Source of the DNA: JACCZH01 sp963729445
GTDB taxonomy: Bacteria; Chloroflexota; Chloroflexia; Thermomicrobiales; CFX8
Direction: 5' to 3'
NCBI GenBank assembly: GCA_963729445.1
Contig: CAVSNU010000003.1
Span: 1,240,001-1,304,000, forward strand
DNA length: 64,000 nucleotides
This document shows, piece by piece, positions 15,867-24,671 of this stretch (within the stretch, counting starts at the first letter, position 1; each line of letters opens with the position of its first letter). Made by a program: the position numbers and the translations under genes. Below the pieces are notes generated by a model. That model did no database searches. It was not told where the DNA came from and was given only the letters and a program-made list of their open reading frames with translations.

Positions 15867-15971
15867 GAGCCTACTTCAGACATGCTACGCCCTGCCGTGC
15901 CTGTCCTCTGGCACCGGCCGTGGCTGGTCTCAGCGGATCTTGCTCGCGCCGGAGCCAGGAGGGGAACTGTT

Positions 15972-16895
15972 ATGCGTGGTCCGTTTCGCCTGTTACCCGT
16001 CATCGTTGCCGTCACGATGTTGTTCCTTGCAGTCATTCTCGGCTCAGCTGAGGCACCGGCCAACGAGCACTTCCAGCGTACCTGGGAGCGTACCGACCAG
16101 GCCGTCGCGACTGGCACGGTCGCCCGCACCTGGATCTGGGGGCCGGAGGGCAACACCGGGGCGATCGAGGAAGCGTATGCCGAGGCGCCGGAGGGCCTGC
16201 GCACCGTCCAGTACTTCGACAAGTCCCGCATGGAGATCAACGATCCAGGAGGCGATCCCGGCTCGCCCTTCTACGTCACCAACGGACTTCTCGTGGTCGA
16301 GCTGATGACCGGCCAGATGCAGACCGGTAGCAACCAGTTCGCGCCGCACAGCCCGGCGGCGGTCAATGTCGCCGGCGACGCGGGCGACCCCAACAGTCCC
16401 ACCTACGCTGACCTCGCTCCACTACGTGCAGCGCCAGCCGGGGCCGATGGCTCGTTTATCACCCAGCGCGTTGACGGCAACGGGATGGTGTCCAGCGACC
16501 CGTCGCTCGCCGGCCAGAACGTCACGGCGGCCTACCGCCTGACGGTGCCGGGCATCGACCATCAGGTCGCCTCGCCGTTCTGGGAGTTCCTGAACTCCTC
16601 CGGACCGGTGGCCATCAACGGACAGGCAGTGACCGAGCGGCTGTTCGACCCCTGGTTCTACGCCACCGGCTACCCGATCACCGAGGCGTACTGGGCCGAT
16701 GTGCAGGTAGGCGGAACGGTGCGACTGGTGCTGATGCAGTGCTTCGAGCGCCGCTGCCTGACCTACACGCCGGGCAACCCACCGGGCTTCGTGACCGAAG
16801 CCGGCAACGTCGGCCAGCACTACTACACCTGGCGTTACGAGCAGATCCCGGCCGAAGGCACGCCGACGGCAACCGCGACGGGAACCGCGACGTAA
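15972..16895 (+). CDS. Surface-protein N-terminal module (5' part of frameshifted NHL protein)
   Basis: A 307-residue secreted protein starting at ATG 15972, with AGGAGGGGAAC upstream and a signal peptide (LLPVIVAVTMLFLAVILGSAEA). The rest is a module of about 260 residues also found in the genes at 47.9 and 49.4 kb. Shared landmarks are WERTDQAVATGTVARTWIWG, VQYFDKSRMEINDP, FYVTNGLLVVELMTGQMQ and CFERRCLTYTPGNP followed by AGNVGQHYYTWRY. The frame closes at TAA inside a Thr/Ala/Pro linker; a one-base shift continues the linker into the NHL repeats, so this is almost certainly the 5' part of one gene. Not a described domain to my knowledge. Confidence 0.85.
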   Translation: MRGPFRLLPVIVAVTMLFLAVILGSAEAPANEHFQRTWERTDQAVATGTVARTWIWGPEGNTGAIEEAYAEAPEGLRTVQYFDKSRMEINDPGGDPGSPFYVTNGLLVVELMTGQMQTGSNQFAPHSPAAVNVAGDAGDPNSPTYADLAPLRAAPAGADGSFITQRVDGNGMVSSDPSLAGQNVTAAYRLTVPGIDHQVASPFWEFLNSSGPVAINGQAVTERLFDPWFYATGYPITEAYWADVQVGGTVRLVLMQCFERRCLTYTPGNPPGFVTEAGNVGQHYYTWRYEQIPAEGTPTATATGTAT

Positions 16896-18670
16896 CAGCC
16901 ACGCCAACGAGCACAGCCGAACCAACCGTCACAGCCACCGTCACGGCCACACCCACCGAGGAACCGGCGACGAACTACGAGTACGTGACCGGGTGGGGTG
17001 GGTTGTACACGCCAATCACGCCGCTTCAGGGCCCGGGAAGCACAGTAGATGACGGGGATAACCGTCTATGGGTCATCGACAGCCGTAACCATCGCCTGCT
17101 GGAATTCGACGAGTACGGAGTCTACCGTGCCAGTATCGGTACGACAGGGACAGGCAATGGACAATTCAATTACCCGAGTGACGCGGCCTTTGATGGCGGC
17201 CGGATGTACGTGGCTGACCAGAACAATCACCGCGTTCAGGTGTTCAGTACCGAAGGTGGCTACGCCTATCTGAATCAGTGGGGGAGTGAGGGTACTGGAG
17301 ACGGTCAATTCAAGTACGCAACCGGGATTGCTGTTCACAACGGAGTTGTCTACGTCGTAGACAACGGCAATCATCGCGTCCAGATGTTCAACCTTCTCGG
17401 TGTCTACCTGGGCCAGTTCGGTGGCAAGGGCAGCGGAAACGGTCAGTTCGATGCGCCTCAACGCCTGGCTTTTGACCCGCAGGGTAATGTCTATGTCGTG
17501 GACGCGTTCAACCACCGCGTCCAGAAATTCACCAGTAGCGGGATCTACCTCAGCGAGTTTGGCAGTTTCGGCACGGGCGATGGTCAGCTCAAATATCCCC
17601 TGGGCATCGACATTGACGACACTGGCGCCATCTACGTCGCGGACCACCAGAATCACCGCATCCAGAAGTTCAGCCCGGAAGGCAGTTACCTGGCTCAGTG
17701 GGGGTCGAACGGTGCTGGTGTGGGCCAGTTCCAGGATCCAGCCGGCTTGGAGATTGACGGCGATGGAAACATCTACGTGGCGGACTCCAACAACCACCGG
17801 ATCCAGAAGTTCACCAGCGACGGCACGTTCCTGTACCAGCTCACCGACAGCCGCCGTGGACACTTCAACATCCCGACGGACATCACGGTTGATCAGAACG
17901 GCAACCTGCTCGTCTCGGACTCCGCCCTCGAGCTCCAGGCGATCTCACGCTACACCCCCGGCGGCGTTCCCTTGGATGACTACAGTCTCAAGATGCACGC
18001 CGCGGGACCATATGACAGACCCAATGCCGCTGCCGTCAACGAGACAGGTGACATCTACGTGGTTGACTCCTACGCCAACCGCGTCCAGCGCTTCTCCTCA
18101 ACCTGGGTGTATAAGGGCCAGTGGGGTGCTGCGGGGACCGGCCCGGGTCAGTTCAACGGCCCGCAGGATATCGCCATCGACGCCGACGGCAACGTCTATG
18201 TCGCCGACTCGGGGAACAACCGCGTCCAGAAATTCGACGCCAACGGAGTCTTCCTCGACCAGTGGGGTGGCTTCGGTGACGGTGACGGCCAGTTTAACAA
18301 CGCGGCGAGCATCGCCATCGACGGTGAGAAGATTTACGTCACCGACAACGCCAACAACCGGGTGCAGGTGTTCGACCGCGAAGGTAACTTTATCGGACAG
18401 TGGGGCACCACGGGCTCAGAACCGGGTCAGTTGTCTCAGCCGATAGGGTTAGCAGTCAATCCAGATGGATACGTCCTGGTGGTGGAATACGGCAACAACC
18501 GGGTGCAGGTGTTCACGCCGTCTGGTGAGTCAGTGGGAATGTTTGGCGTTGAAGGAATGGGCGAGGGGCAATTCACCGGCCCGCTCGCCGTCGCCGTAGA
18601 CGCGGATGGCTACGCCTACGTCACCGAAGTCGGCACCCACCGCGTCCAGAAGTTCGCGCCGGCTCCGTAG
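16892..18670 (+). CDS. NHL-repeat beta-propeller region (3' part of frameshifted surface protein)
   Basis: About 590 residues in the -1 frame relative to the preceding part, beginning VTATPTSTAEPTVTATVTAT, which continues the Thr/Pro linker without a break. Twelve NHL repeats follow, each with a core such as IYVADSNNHRIQKF or VYVADSGNNRVQKF; the seventh (LLVSDSALELQAI) is degenerate. Twelve repeats fit two six-bladed propellers. Such extracytoplasmic NHL domains bind proteins or ligands. No independent start with ribosome binding site exists, supporting fusion to the N-terminal module. Either a sequencing error (missing G at ACG-TAA near 16892) or a genuine frameshift in a repetitive linker. 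Confidence 0.85.
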   Translation, partial: VTATPTSTAEPTVTATVTATPTEEPATNYEYVTGWGGLYTPITPLQGPGSTVDDGDNRLWVIDSRNHRLLEFDEYGVYRASIGTTGTGNGQFNYPSDAAFDGGRMYVADQNNHRVQVFSTEGGYAYLNQWGSEGTGDGQFKYATGIAVHNGVVYVVDNGNHRVQMFNLLGVYLGQFGGKGSGNGQFDAPQRLAFDPQGNVYVVDAFNHRVQKFTSSGIYLSEFGSFGTGDGQLKYPLGIDIDDTGAIYVADHQNHRIQKFSPEGSYLAQWGSNGAGVGQFQDPAGLEIDGDGNIYVADSNNHRIQKFTSDGTFLYQLTDSRRGHFNIPTDITVDQNGNLLVSDSALELQAISRYTPGGVPLDDYSLKMHAAGPYDRPNAAAVNETGDIYVVDSYANRVQRFSSTWVYKGQWGAAGTGPGQFNGPQDIAIDADGNVYVADSGNNRVQKFDANGVFLDQWGGFGDGDGQFNNAASIAIDGEKIYVTDNANNRVQVFDREGNFIGQWGTTGSEPGQLSQPIGLAVNPDGYVLVVEYGNNRVQVFTPSGESVGMFGVEGMGEGQFTGPLAVAVDADGYAYVTEVGTHRVQKFAPAP

Positions 18671-18747
18671 CGAGAGATTCAATTGCGTCCTGCCTGAGGA
18701 CCGTTGCCCCGGGCAGGGCGCACACTCGTCATCACCCGGGAGACATG

Positions 18748-18806
18748 CGTAGGGGCGTAATTTATTGCGCCCTGCCTGGCTGCCCGTGACGTTGGAGCGG
18801 GCGTAA
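18748..18806. repeat. Palindromic repeat, family A, degenerate copy
   Basis: Left arm CGTAGGGGCGTAATTTATTG and loop CCTGCCTGGC...GTTGGAG as in other family A copies, but the right arm is cut to GCGGGCGTAAG. It is the first of two copies in the 458-base gap after the NHL gene. Confidence 0.7.
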
Positions 18807-18877
18807 GACTGAACGTATACCGACTGATCCACTATTCGCATGGACGTGTCCAGATAGATCCGGTATGCATAGACGTT

Positions 18878-18952
18878 CGTACGGGCGCAATTCATTGCGC
18901 CCTCTCCGACGCCGGGGCGATCAGGCAGGGCGCAATGAATTGCGCCCGTACG
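18878..18952. repeat. Palindromic repeat, family A, complete copy
   Basis: A 75-base near-perfect inverted repeat: CGTACGGGCGCAATTCATTG at the left mirrored by CAATGAATTGCGCCCGTACG at the right, around a loop with CTCTCC and GGCAGG. The gap from 18671 to 19128 otherwise holds no gene. Confidence 0.88.
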
Positions 18953-19128
18953 ATGAACTGAGGACGACTTCCTGGTTGGAACGGAAAAGCTCGCACACGC
19001 ATACCCATCAATCTCGCCTCCCCTGAGCACAATCACCCTTCACCAATGACACCCATTCGACTATGGTGTACTGCGTAAATATGCGCGGCCCACATGATTG
19101 AGTGCCCTACGACATATGGAGGAACAGT

Positions 19129-21063
19129 TTGACGCAGCCATTGACACCCGAGAAGATCATTTACGGTTTTAGCCTGGCGGGTGACCCCGACATCTCGCCG
19201 GACGGCAAGCGCATCGTCTACACCCTCTCGAAGATCGACCCTGAGACGCACAAGAACAAATCGAACCTCTGGCTGTGTGACATTGACGGCAGCAACCGCC
19301 GCCAGCTCACCCAATCCGGCAGGAACAACGGCGAGCCGCGCTGGTCTCCCGACGGAAACAGCATCGCTTTCTCGTCGGACCGCGTGCCCGACAAGAAGGG
19401 CGGGCTCTTCGTTCTCGACGTCGATCAGGGCGGCGACGCGCGCGAGCTCACCAGCCACCGCCAGGGCATCAGCAACATTGCCTGGTCGCCTGACGGCAAG
19501 CACATCGCGTACGTAACCGACTTCGATCCTGAGAACCCGGACGAGGAGAAACACCCCGACGACGCGCCGCCAAAGGTACGCGTGACCAACCGTATCGACT
19601 ACAAGCAGGACGGCCGCGGCTACCTTGGTGACAAGCGCAGTCAGATCTTCATCGTCGATGTGGAGTGTGGCCAGCGCCGCAAGCTGACCAACAAGCCCGT
19701 TGATTACTCCGTGCCCCAGTGGTCACCGGACGGCACGCGGCTGGCGGCAGCCGTCCCCAACAGCAACGGCATGTACGCGCAGCTCGGCATCATCGACGTT
19801 GACTCCGGTTGTGAGAAGCTGGTCGGTCCAGAGGAAGGCACACTCAGCCAGTGGGCCTGGTCGCCTGACGGCAAGCGCATCGCCATCGCCGGCGACGACC
19901 GGAAATCCTGGCAGGCCGACATCTTCGTCTACGACATCGCCCAGGACGACCTCAAGCGTGTCACCGACGACCTCGAAGTGCTCCCCGATATCCCCACCGG
20001 AATGATCTGGACCGGTGAGAACGAGATCCTCATCAGCGCCCGTCGCGCCGGTGGCAGCGGACTCTACACCGTGAATCTGGACAACGGTGCGGTCGACAAG
20101 GTGCACTATCACGAGGCGACCAGCACCAGCTTCAGCGTCGACACAGCACAGCGCTACTTCGTCCACGGTCACACCAGCTTCGACACCCACGGTGAGGTCA
20201 TGGTGTTTGACCGCACGTCAGGCTCGGCAAAGATCATCACGAGCTATGCCGACGACGTGCTTGAGACGTCGCCGCCGGCGCTCTGGGAGCGTTTCGAGAT
20301 CCAGCGCGGCAAGTACGCCATCGAGGCCTGGCTGCTCAAGCCGGCCAACTTTGATCCGCAGAAAAAGTACCCGGTCATCCTCGACATCCACGGCGGTCCA
20401 AATGGACACTACGGCTACGCGTTCAACCCGATGCAGCAGACGCTATCCAGCAACGGTTTCCTGGTGGTCGCCTCGAACCCGCGCGGCTCAAGCTCCTATG
20501 GCCGTGAGTTCACCATGCAGGTTTCACATGACTGGGGTGGTGAAGACTATCTCGATCTGATGGCCGTGGTCGACAAGGTGCTGGAGCGCCCCTATGCCGA
20601 CAGCGAGCGCACCGGCTGCTGGGGCTACAGCTACGGCGGCTACATGACGTCCTGGATCATCGGCCAGACGGACCGCTTCAAGGCCTGCGTCTGCGGCGCG
20701 CCCTGCTTCGAGCTGGAGTCGATGTACGGCACCAGCGACATCAGCCACACCTTCGGCGAGCTCCAGTGGGGCGGCCCGCCCCACGTCGACCCCGAGTGGT
20801 ATCGCGCGCACTCACCGTCGACCTACGCCCACAACGCCGTCACGCCAACCCTCATCATCCACGGCGAGGCCGACGAGCGCTGCCCGATCGGGCAGGGCGA
20901 GCAGATGTTCATCGCCTTGAAGAAGGCCGGCTGCGAAGTCGAGTTCGCCCGCTACCCAGGCGGCCACCACGGCATGACCCGCCTCGGTCCGCCCCAGCAC
21001 CGCGTCGACATCTTCGAGCGCGCGCTAGGCTGGTTCAAGCGTCACCTGGGCGACCCAATATAA
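19129..21063 (+). CDS. S9-family (prolyl oligopeptidase/acylaminoacyl) peptidase
   Basis: A 644-residue serine peptidase. The first 390 residues form a seven-bladed-propeller-like domain with repeated (W)SPDGK/N motifs (DISPDGKRI, RWSPDGNSIAF, AWSPDGKHIAY). The alpha/beta-hydrolase domain has DIHGGPNGHYG, the nucleophile in GCWGYSYGGYMTS, the Asp in IHGEADERCP and the His in YPGGHHGM. TTG 19129 is preferred: GGAGG lies six bases upstream, whereas GTG 19102 has no site. No signal peptide, so it is probably cytoplasmic and degrades short or acylated peptides. It ends next to a convergent gene. Confidence 0.93.
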   Translation: MTQPLTPEKIIYGFSLAGDPDISPDGKRIVYTLSKIDPETHKNKSNLWLCDIDGSNRRQLTQSGRNNGEPRWSPDGNSIAFSSDRVPDKKGGLFVLDVDQGGDARELTSHRQGISNIAWSPDGKHIAYVTDFDPENPDEEKHPDDAPPKVRVTNRIDYKQDGRGYLGDKRSQIFIVDVECGQRRKLTNKPVDYSVPQWSPDGTRLAAAVPNSNGMYAQLGIIDVDSGCEKLVGPEEGTLSQWAWSPDGKRIAIAGDDRKSWQADIFVYDIAQDDLKRVTDDLEVLPDIPTGMIWTGENEILISARRAGGSGLYTVNLDNGAVDKVHYHEATSTSFSVDTAQRYFVHGHTSFDTHGEVMVFDRTSGSAKIITSYADDVLETSPPALWERFEIQRGKYAIEAWLLKPANFDPQKKYPVILDIHGGPNGHYGYAFNPMQQTLSSNGFLVVASNPRGSSSYGREFTMQVSHDWGGEDYLDLMAVVDKVLERPYADSERTGCWGYSYGGYMTSWIIGQTDRFKACVCGAPCFELESMYGTSDISHTFGELQWGGPPHVDPEWYRAHSPSTYAHNAVTPTLIIHGEADERCPIGQGEQMFIALKKAGCEVEFARYPGGHHGMTRLGPPQHRVDIFERALGWFKRHLGDPI

Positions 21064-21077
21064 AGAGCAGGAACCAT

Positions 21078-21103
21078 GACGCCGTGACCCCGGTCACGGC
21101 GTC
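21078..21103. terminator. Perfect hairpin between convergent genes
   Basis: GACGCCGTGACC and its exact complement GGTCACGGCGTC with a two-base loop, placed between the S9 peptidase (+) and the convergent small gene (-) and overlapping the latter's 3' end. No long T-run follows, so it is a likely but not classical bidirectional terminator. Confidence 0.55.
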
Positions 21104-21468
21104 GTGTCCTCATCTTCTCTGTCCAGCAGTAACGGAGGCGCTGTCACGTCATGGCACGTATCGGTTGCTGAGGGCGCGCTCGAGCCTGCTTGATCGGGAG
21201 CATCCAGCGTTGTCCCAGGATCTACAAAGATGCCGTCATCGACACCGGACCCTTGCGGTGCAACCCTGAGGTAGGCGCACGCAATAGGACGTTCCGCCTC
21301 CAGAACCTCCGGCGCGGCAACTGCGTCGAGTGCTGTGTTGGGCGGCAGCAGTGCGCTCCAGAGAATGGAGACCAGGACGAGGACAAGCAGCGTTCCGCCA
21401 GGCGCTCGTCTAAAGAGCCGCCCGCGCGAGCGCGCTCCTTGCTGCCGTTCCACACTCACCTGTTCCAT
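21094..21468 (-). CDS. Small exported or anchored hypothetical protein
   Basis: A 124-residue protein: basic N-terminus (RQQGARSRGRLFRRAPGG), one hydrophobic segment (TLLVLVLVSILWSALLP) and a hydrophilic Pro/Asp-rich remainder with two separate cysteines. ATG 21468 has GAGG upstream at 12 bases. No family recognised. The opposite strand also encodes open frames of similar length, so the call depends on the clear membrane/signal segment. Confidence 0.55.
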   Translation of the reverse strand: MEQVSVERQQGARSRGRLFRRAPGGTLLVLVLVSILWSALLPPNTALDAVAAPEVLEAERPIACAYLRVAPQGSGVDDGIFVDPGTTLDAPDQAGSSAPSATDTCHDVTAPPLLLDREDEDTTP

Positions 21469-21644
21469 GCCGAATGCCTCGCTTCACACCTGTCACACGA
21501 CGACAATCGCGTCTCATCACCGGGTTCGCGCACGACCATTGCCCGACCTACTAGATCAACGCGGTCGTGGCCCAAAACGTTACATCACAGGCGGCAGGCA
21601 TCGAAGCTTGTCAGCGTCAGGTACGCGCGGCAGAGACCAGGGCT

Positions 21645-23450
21645 TCACTCCAGCTCATACACCACACTGCCCTCAACCTCGGCCACCCGGCGCAATTGCG
21701 GCAGCCGGTCCGCCCCTTCGACCGCCGTGGCCTGGTCGTAGCCCAGCTTGTCATGAATGATGACCCAGCGCACCCCGATATCCTGAAGCACGCCGACGTT
21801 GTCCGCTGTCACCATAGACGGGAGAGCGTCGGTGCCTCCGAAATGCTGGATCAATGTGCGGTGGTCGTCGGGGATAAAGCTGCTGTAGCCGGCGACGACC
21901 GGCATCCAGTGGCGGGTTGAGTAGTACATGTAGCGGATTGGCTCGAAGATCCCGGTGTTCACGTCCGTGCTCGGTGCGATGAGGCCGTCAGCCGGAAACT
22001 CGATGACTGGACCATACGGTTGCTCGGCCAGCCAGTCGTAGACCGCCACTGTCTCACGATCGTGCGGCACCTCCCATATTCCGACGTCTGAGCGCAGCTC
22101 AATGCAAGCGACGAGCGCTAACCCGGCAGTAAGGGCGATCCCGGCGACCGTCGCATGCTTCCCGCAGCGCTCGCGCAACCAGTGCCAGGCCGCGGTATAG
22201 CCAAGCGCGGCCAGGAGGGGAATGAAGATCACCGTGAGCAGGCCAAACCGGCTGACACTGCGCACGCTCTCGAGCGGCGAGAGGAGGTCGTAGAGAATCG
22301 TATAGGGCATCGGGATTCTGTGGCCGGCCAGATAGATCGCAAAGCCGAGCGAGAGCACAACGAGGACTGCGCTGAGCAGACCGGCAAACCAGACCGGCCA
22401 ACGGCGCCAGGTGAGGAGCGACAGCCCCGCGCCAACGAGCGCGACCAGGCCCGGAAAGAACGGCGACGGACGTCCCTCCAGCCACTGTATCCAGAAGTGA
22501 TTGGTCGGGAACACCGAGAGGTAGCTGCCAGGCGTCGCCGAATACCGCTCGATCTCAGCCCGCTGGCGTGTGAAGCCATACTCGTCGCCAACAGCGAGGT
22601 GCGGTAGAAGCGTGGCCGCGAAGAGCACATAGGGCACGACAATGGCAACGGCCAGCAACCCAACATCGCGGCGCACCCAGGGACGCTTGCGACGCTCAAA
22701 GAGCAACAGGAAGAGCGCATAGACACCGAGCGCGAGCGTCCCGAACACCGCAATGTGCAGCGACGCCAGCAGCTGCGCGGCGAGGGAAACCCCAACGACC
22801 GCGATGTACCAGCGCGGCCCGCCGCGGACAAAGACGGTGAGCGCCCACATCGCCAGCGGCAGCCAGCCGAACACCAGCAAGTTCAAATGCGGCATGTGGG
22901 AATAGCGTGCCGGCGCGAACGCGGAGACGATCCCGGCGATAAACGCCGCGCCCGGATGCGCGCCCAGCTCCCTGGCGAGCAGATAGACAGCCATCGCCAT
23001 GAACCAGAACGAGAACAGCACCACCATGTTGTAGGCCAGCACCTGGTTGCCGGTTAACAGGTACACCGGCCAGCCAAGCAGGGCGTTCGAGATCATCTCT
23101 TCGGCGAACGCGAGGGTGTTCTCGAATGGGTAAAAGATATTGGCGTGGTAGAGATTCAACGGATCCGTCACGAGCCGGTGCTGAACCGCGCGCATGGTCC
23201 AGATCTGGTACAGCGGATCTCCGGCATCCTGAACAACGGAGCCGGCTTTCGCCGGCAATGGCCAGGTCATCCAGGCGGTCACCAGCGCGAAGAGCACGGC
23301 CACCGCAACCATCTGTATTTTGTCGGCGTGTTCCTTGACCAGCATCCGGACAGTATAACCAAGATTGCCATTGACAATGGCCGCCATGAAGAGCATCGCA
23401 ACGATAGCCGTTACCCAGACGCATCCCGGCCCGGCGATGAGCTGGAGCAA
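21645..23450 (-). CDS. Polytopic membrane protein, GT-C glycosyltransferase-like
   Basis: A roughly 600-residue protein with about 12 membrane helices and a soluble C-terminal domain of about 140 residues, the layout of lipid-linked-sugar (GT-C) transferases. The first loop contains DAGDPLYQIWTMRAVQHRL and HANIFYPFENTLAFAE; an Asp in this loop is the usual catalytic site of GT-C enzymes. Later segments include RYSHMPHLNLLVFGWLPLAM. Start is uncertain: TTG 23450 gives an extra N-terminal helix, ATG 23345 would drop it, and neither has a good ribosome site. Donor and acceptor are unknown. Confidence 0.78.
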   Translation of the reverse strand: MLQLIAGPGCVWVTAIVAMLFMAAIVNGNLGYTVRMLVKEHADKIQMVAVAVLFALVTAWMTWPLPAKAGSVVQDAGDPLYQIWTMRAVQHRLVTDPLNLYHANIFYPFENTLAFAEEMISNALLGWPVYLLTGNQVLAYNMVVLFSFWFMAMAVYLLARELGAHPGAAFIAGIVSAFAPARYSHMPHLNLLVFGWLPLAMWALTVFVRGGPRWYIAVVGVSLAAQLLASLHIAVFGTLALGVYALFLLLFERRKRPWVRRDVGLLAVAIVVPYVLFAATLLPHLAVGDEYGFTRQRAEIERYSATPGSYLSVFPTNHFWIQWLEGRPSPFFPGLVALVGAGLSLLTWRRWPVWFAGLLSAVLVVLSLGFAIYLAGHRIPMPYTILYDLLSPLESVRSVSRFGLLTVIFIPLLAALGYTAAWHWLRERCGKHATVAGIALTAGLALVACIELRSDVGIWEVPHDRETVAVYDWLAEQPYGPVIEFPADGLIAPSTDVNTGIFEPIRYMYYSTRHWMPVVAGYSSFIPDDHRTLIQHFGGTDALPSMVTADNVGVLQDIGVRWVIIHDKLGYDQATAVEGADRLPQLRRVAEVEGSVVYELE

Positions 23451-23486
23451 CGCCGCCAGGGAGATTGACAGAGCCTTTCAACACAC

Positions 23487-23515
23487 TTGACATGAGCCCA
23501 ATCCTGACTCATTAT
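23487..23515 (+). promoter_or_regulatory. Sigma70-type promoter
   Basis: TTGACA (23487-23492), 17 bases, CATTAT (23510-23515), 127 bases upstream of the small gene starting at 23643. Confidence 0.6.
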
Positions 23516-23642
23516 GTTCATACAGAGATCGCCAAACCTGATCTGACCGCGTGCCGTGGTCGAGAAAGGAGGAGCGCCGCGATCCGCGGCCGGTCACCGG
23601 TGGCTGCGTCCCTTGACCTTCAGTGTTCACAGGGAGAGAATC

Positions 23643-24008
23643 ATGGATCACATCTGTCTGGCTCTACCGATTCTCGACGGCAAGACTGGAGACGCGCGAG
23701 CGTTCATGGATGAGCTCGAAAACTCCCGCAAGGGCGACTACGATCGCTCGGAGCGCAAGATCGGCATCACGAAGGAACTCTGGTTCCTGGCCTCACTACC
23801 GGCCGGCGACCATCTCATCGCCTACATGGAACCCGAGGACTTTGGCAGAGCCCTGAGTATGTTCTCGCAGTCCCAGGACGAGTTTGACCTGTGGTTCAAG
23901 CAACAACTTGCCAATACCACCGGTGTTGACCTCAACAATCCGCCGGAAATGCAATTGCCTGAGCTGCTCTCCCTCTACAGCGCCGAGATGATGGCTGCTA
24001 GAGATTGA
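23643..24008 (+). CDS. Conserved-looking hypothetical protein, 121 aa
   Basis: A soluble protein starting MDHICLALPILDGKTGDARA, with ATG 23643 preceded by GGGAGAGA. It has a charged helix (FMDELENSRKGDYDRSERKIG), a second half with an aromatic-rich segment (DEFDLWFKQQLANTTGVD) and a beta pattern resembling a ferredoxin-like dimeric fold. Two in-frame upstream starts lack ribosome sites. It has its own TTGACA/CATTAT promoter. I do not recognise a named family and assign no function. Confidence 0.75.
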   Translation: MDHICLALPILDGKTGDARAFMDELENSRKGDYDRSERKIGITKELWFLASLPAGDHLIAYMEPEDFGRALSMFSQSQDEFDLWFKQQLANTTGVDLNNPPEMQLPELLSLYSAEMMAARD

Positions 24009-24085
24009 CTCGCGCGCGGCCACCAGTTATGCTTCGCGCGCGCTAGGACATGAGTCCTGATCGCCTGCATCATCCGGCGAGGCTG

Positions 24086-24114
24086 TTGCGCCTATGCGCA
24101 TGTCGTGATAATAT
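24086..24114 (+). promoter_or_regulatory. Promoter plus leader hairpin of the 66-aa gene
   Basis: TTGCGC (24086-24091), 17 bases, TAATAT (24109-24114). A leader hairpin, GTGCCGGCC with GGGCTGGCAC, follows at about 24121-24146, before the 66-codon gene. Confidence 0.5.
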
Positions 24115-24224
24115 GGAAACGGTGCCGGCCATTTGGGCTGGCACTCTTGCTGAATTACCCGAGTTCTAGGTGTCTGGCCGACACGGCAGCCGCACCGGAG
24201 ATTGACGAAGAGGTTTCGTACTAC

Positions 24225-24425
24225 ATGAGCACTGCAGCAGTCTTGATCGCCAGGATCCGCAGCCGCGAGCGCGTGATGGCCAACATCGCCCGTCGTAACC
24301 CGGAGACCTTCCGCACCAACCAGTACTACAGCTCGCTCAATTCGGCGGTGATCGCCTACCGCGATGCGCTCTCCCAGCTCGAGCGCGAAGGTGTCAACCG
24401 CGACGAGCTTGTACTGAACCGCTAG
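24225..24425 (+). CDS. Small helical protein, 66 aa
   Basis: A 66-residue, Arg-rich, predicted all-helical protein (AAVLIARIRSRERVMANIAR, later VIAYRDALSQLEREGVNRDEL). ATG 24225 is followed directly by a helix and has GAAGAGG about 10 bases upstream. It has its own promoter at 24086 and a rho-independent terminator 12 bases after its stop, so it looks like a monocistronic small gene. Function unknown. Confidence 0.65.
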   Translation: MSTAAVLIARIRSRERVMANIARRNPETFRTNQYYSSLNSAVIAYRDALSQLEREGVNRDELVLNR

Positions 24426-24436
24426 ATTACAACTTT

Positions 24437-24464
24437 CCCGGCCCATCGCTTGGCCGGGTTTTTC
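24437..24464 (+). terminator. Rho-independent terminator after the 66-aa gene
   Basis: CCCGGCC (24437-24443) pairs with GGCCGGG (24452-24458), then TTTTTC. Confidence 0.88.
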
Positions 24465-24501
24465 TTGCATACTCCCGTTTTTTGGGGAGGGGTGGAGAGG
24501 C

Positions 24502-24537
24502 GGACCTCAGGGTTGAACCCCAGAGGTCCGTTTTTTA
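24502..24537 (+). terminator. Second rho-independent terminator
   Basis: CGGACCTC (24502-24509) pairs with GAGGTCCG (24524-24531), then six T. It lies 40 bases after the first terminator and 135 bases before the next start, so it may be a backup terminator or an attenuator in the leader of the gene at 24672. Confidence 0.85.
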
Positions 24538-24671
24538 TGCACTGTTTCTCTCGGCATCGCGCATACGCCGGAATCTCTTTCGACCTTCCTCGTCCGGCGC
24601 GATACCATCAGGCTTACAATGCAGATCATGCTTGCGTCATGAGCGCCAACTACGGAAAGAACCAACACGCA

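Noticed and set aside
17066..17863. 265-codon minus-strand frame over the NHL repeats
   Set aside because: Its regular pattern is the reverse complement of the repeated NHL codons; no ribosome site.
18878..18952. Family A repeat as a CRISPR unit or terminator
   Set aside because: Copies are single and scattered with no regular spacers, and no T-run follows the hairpin.
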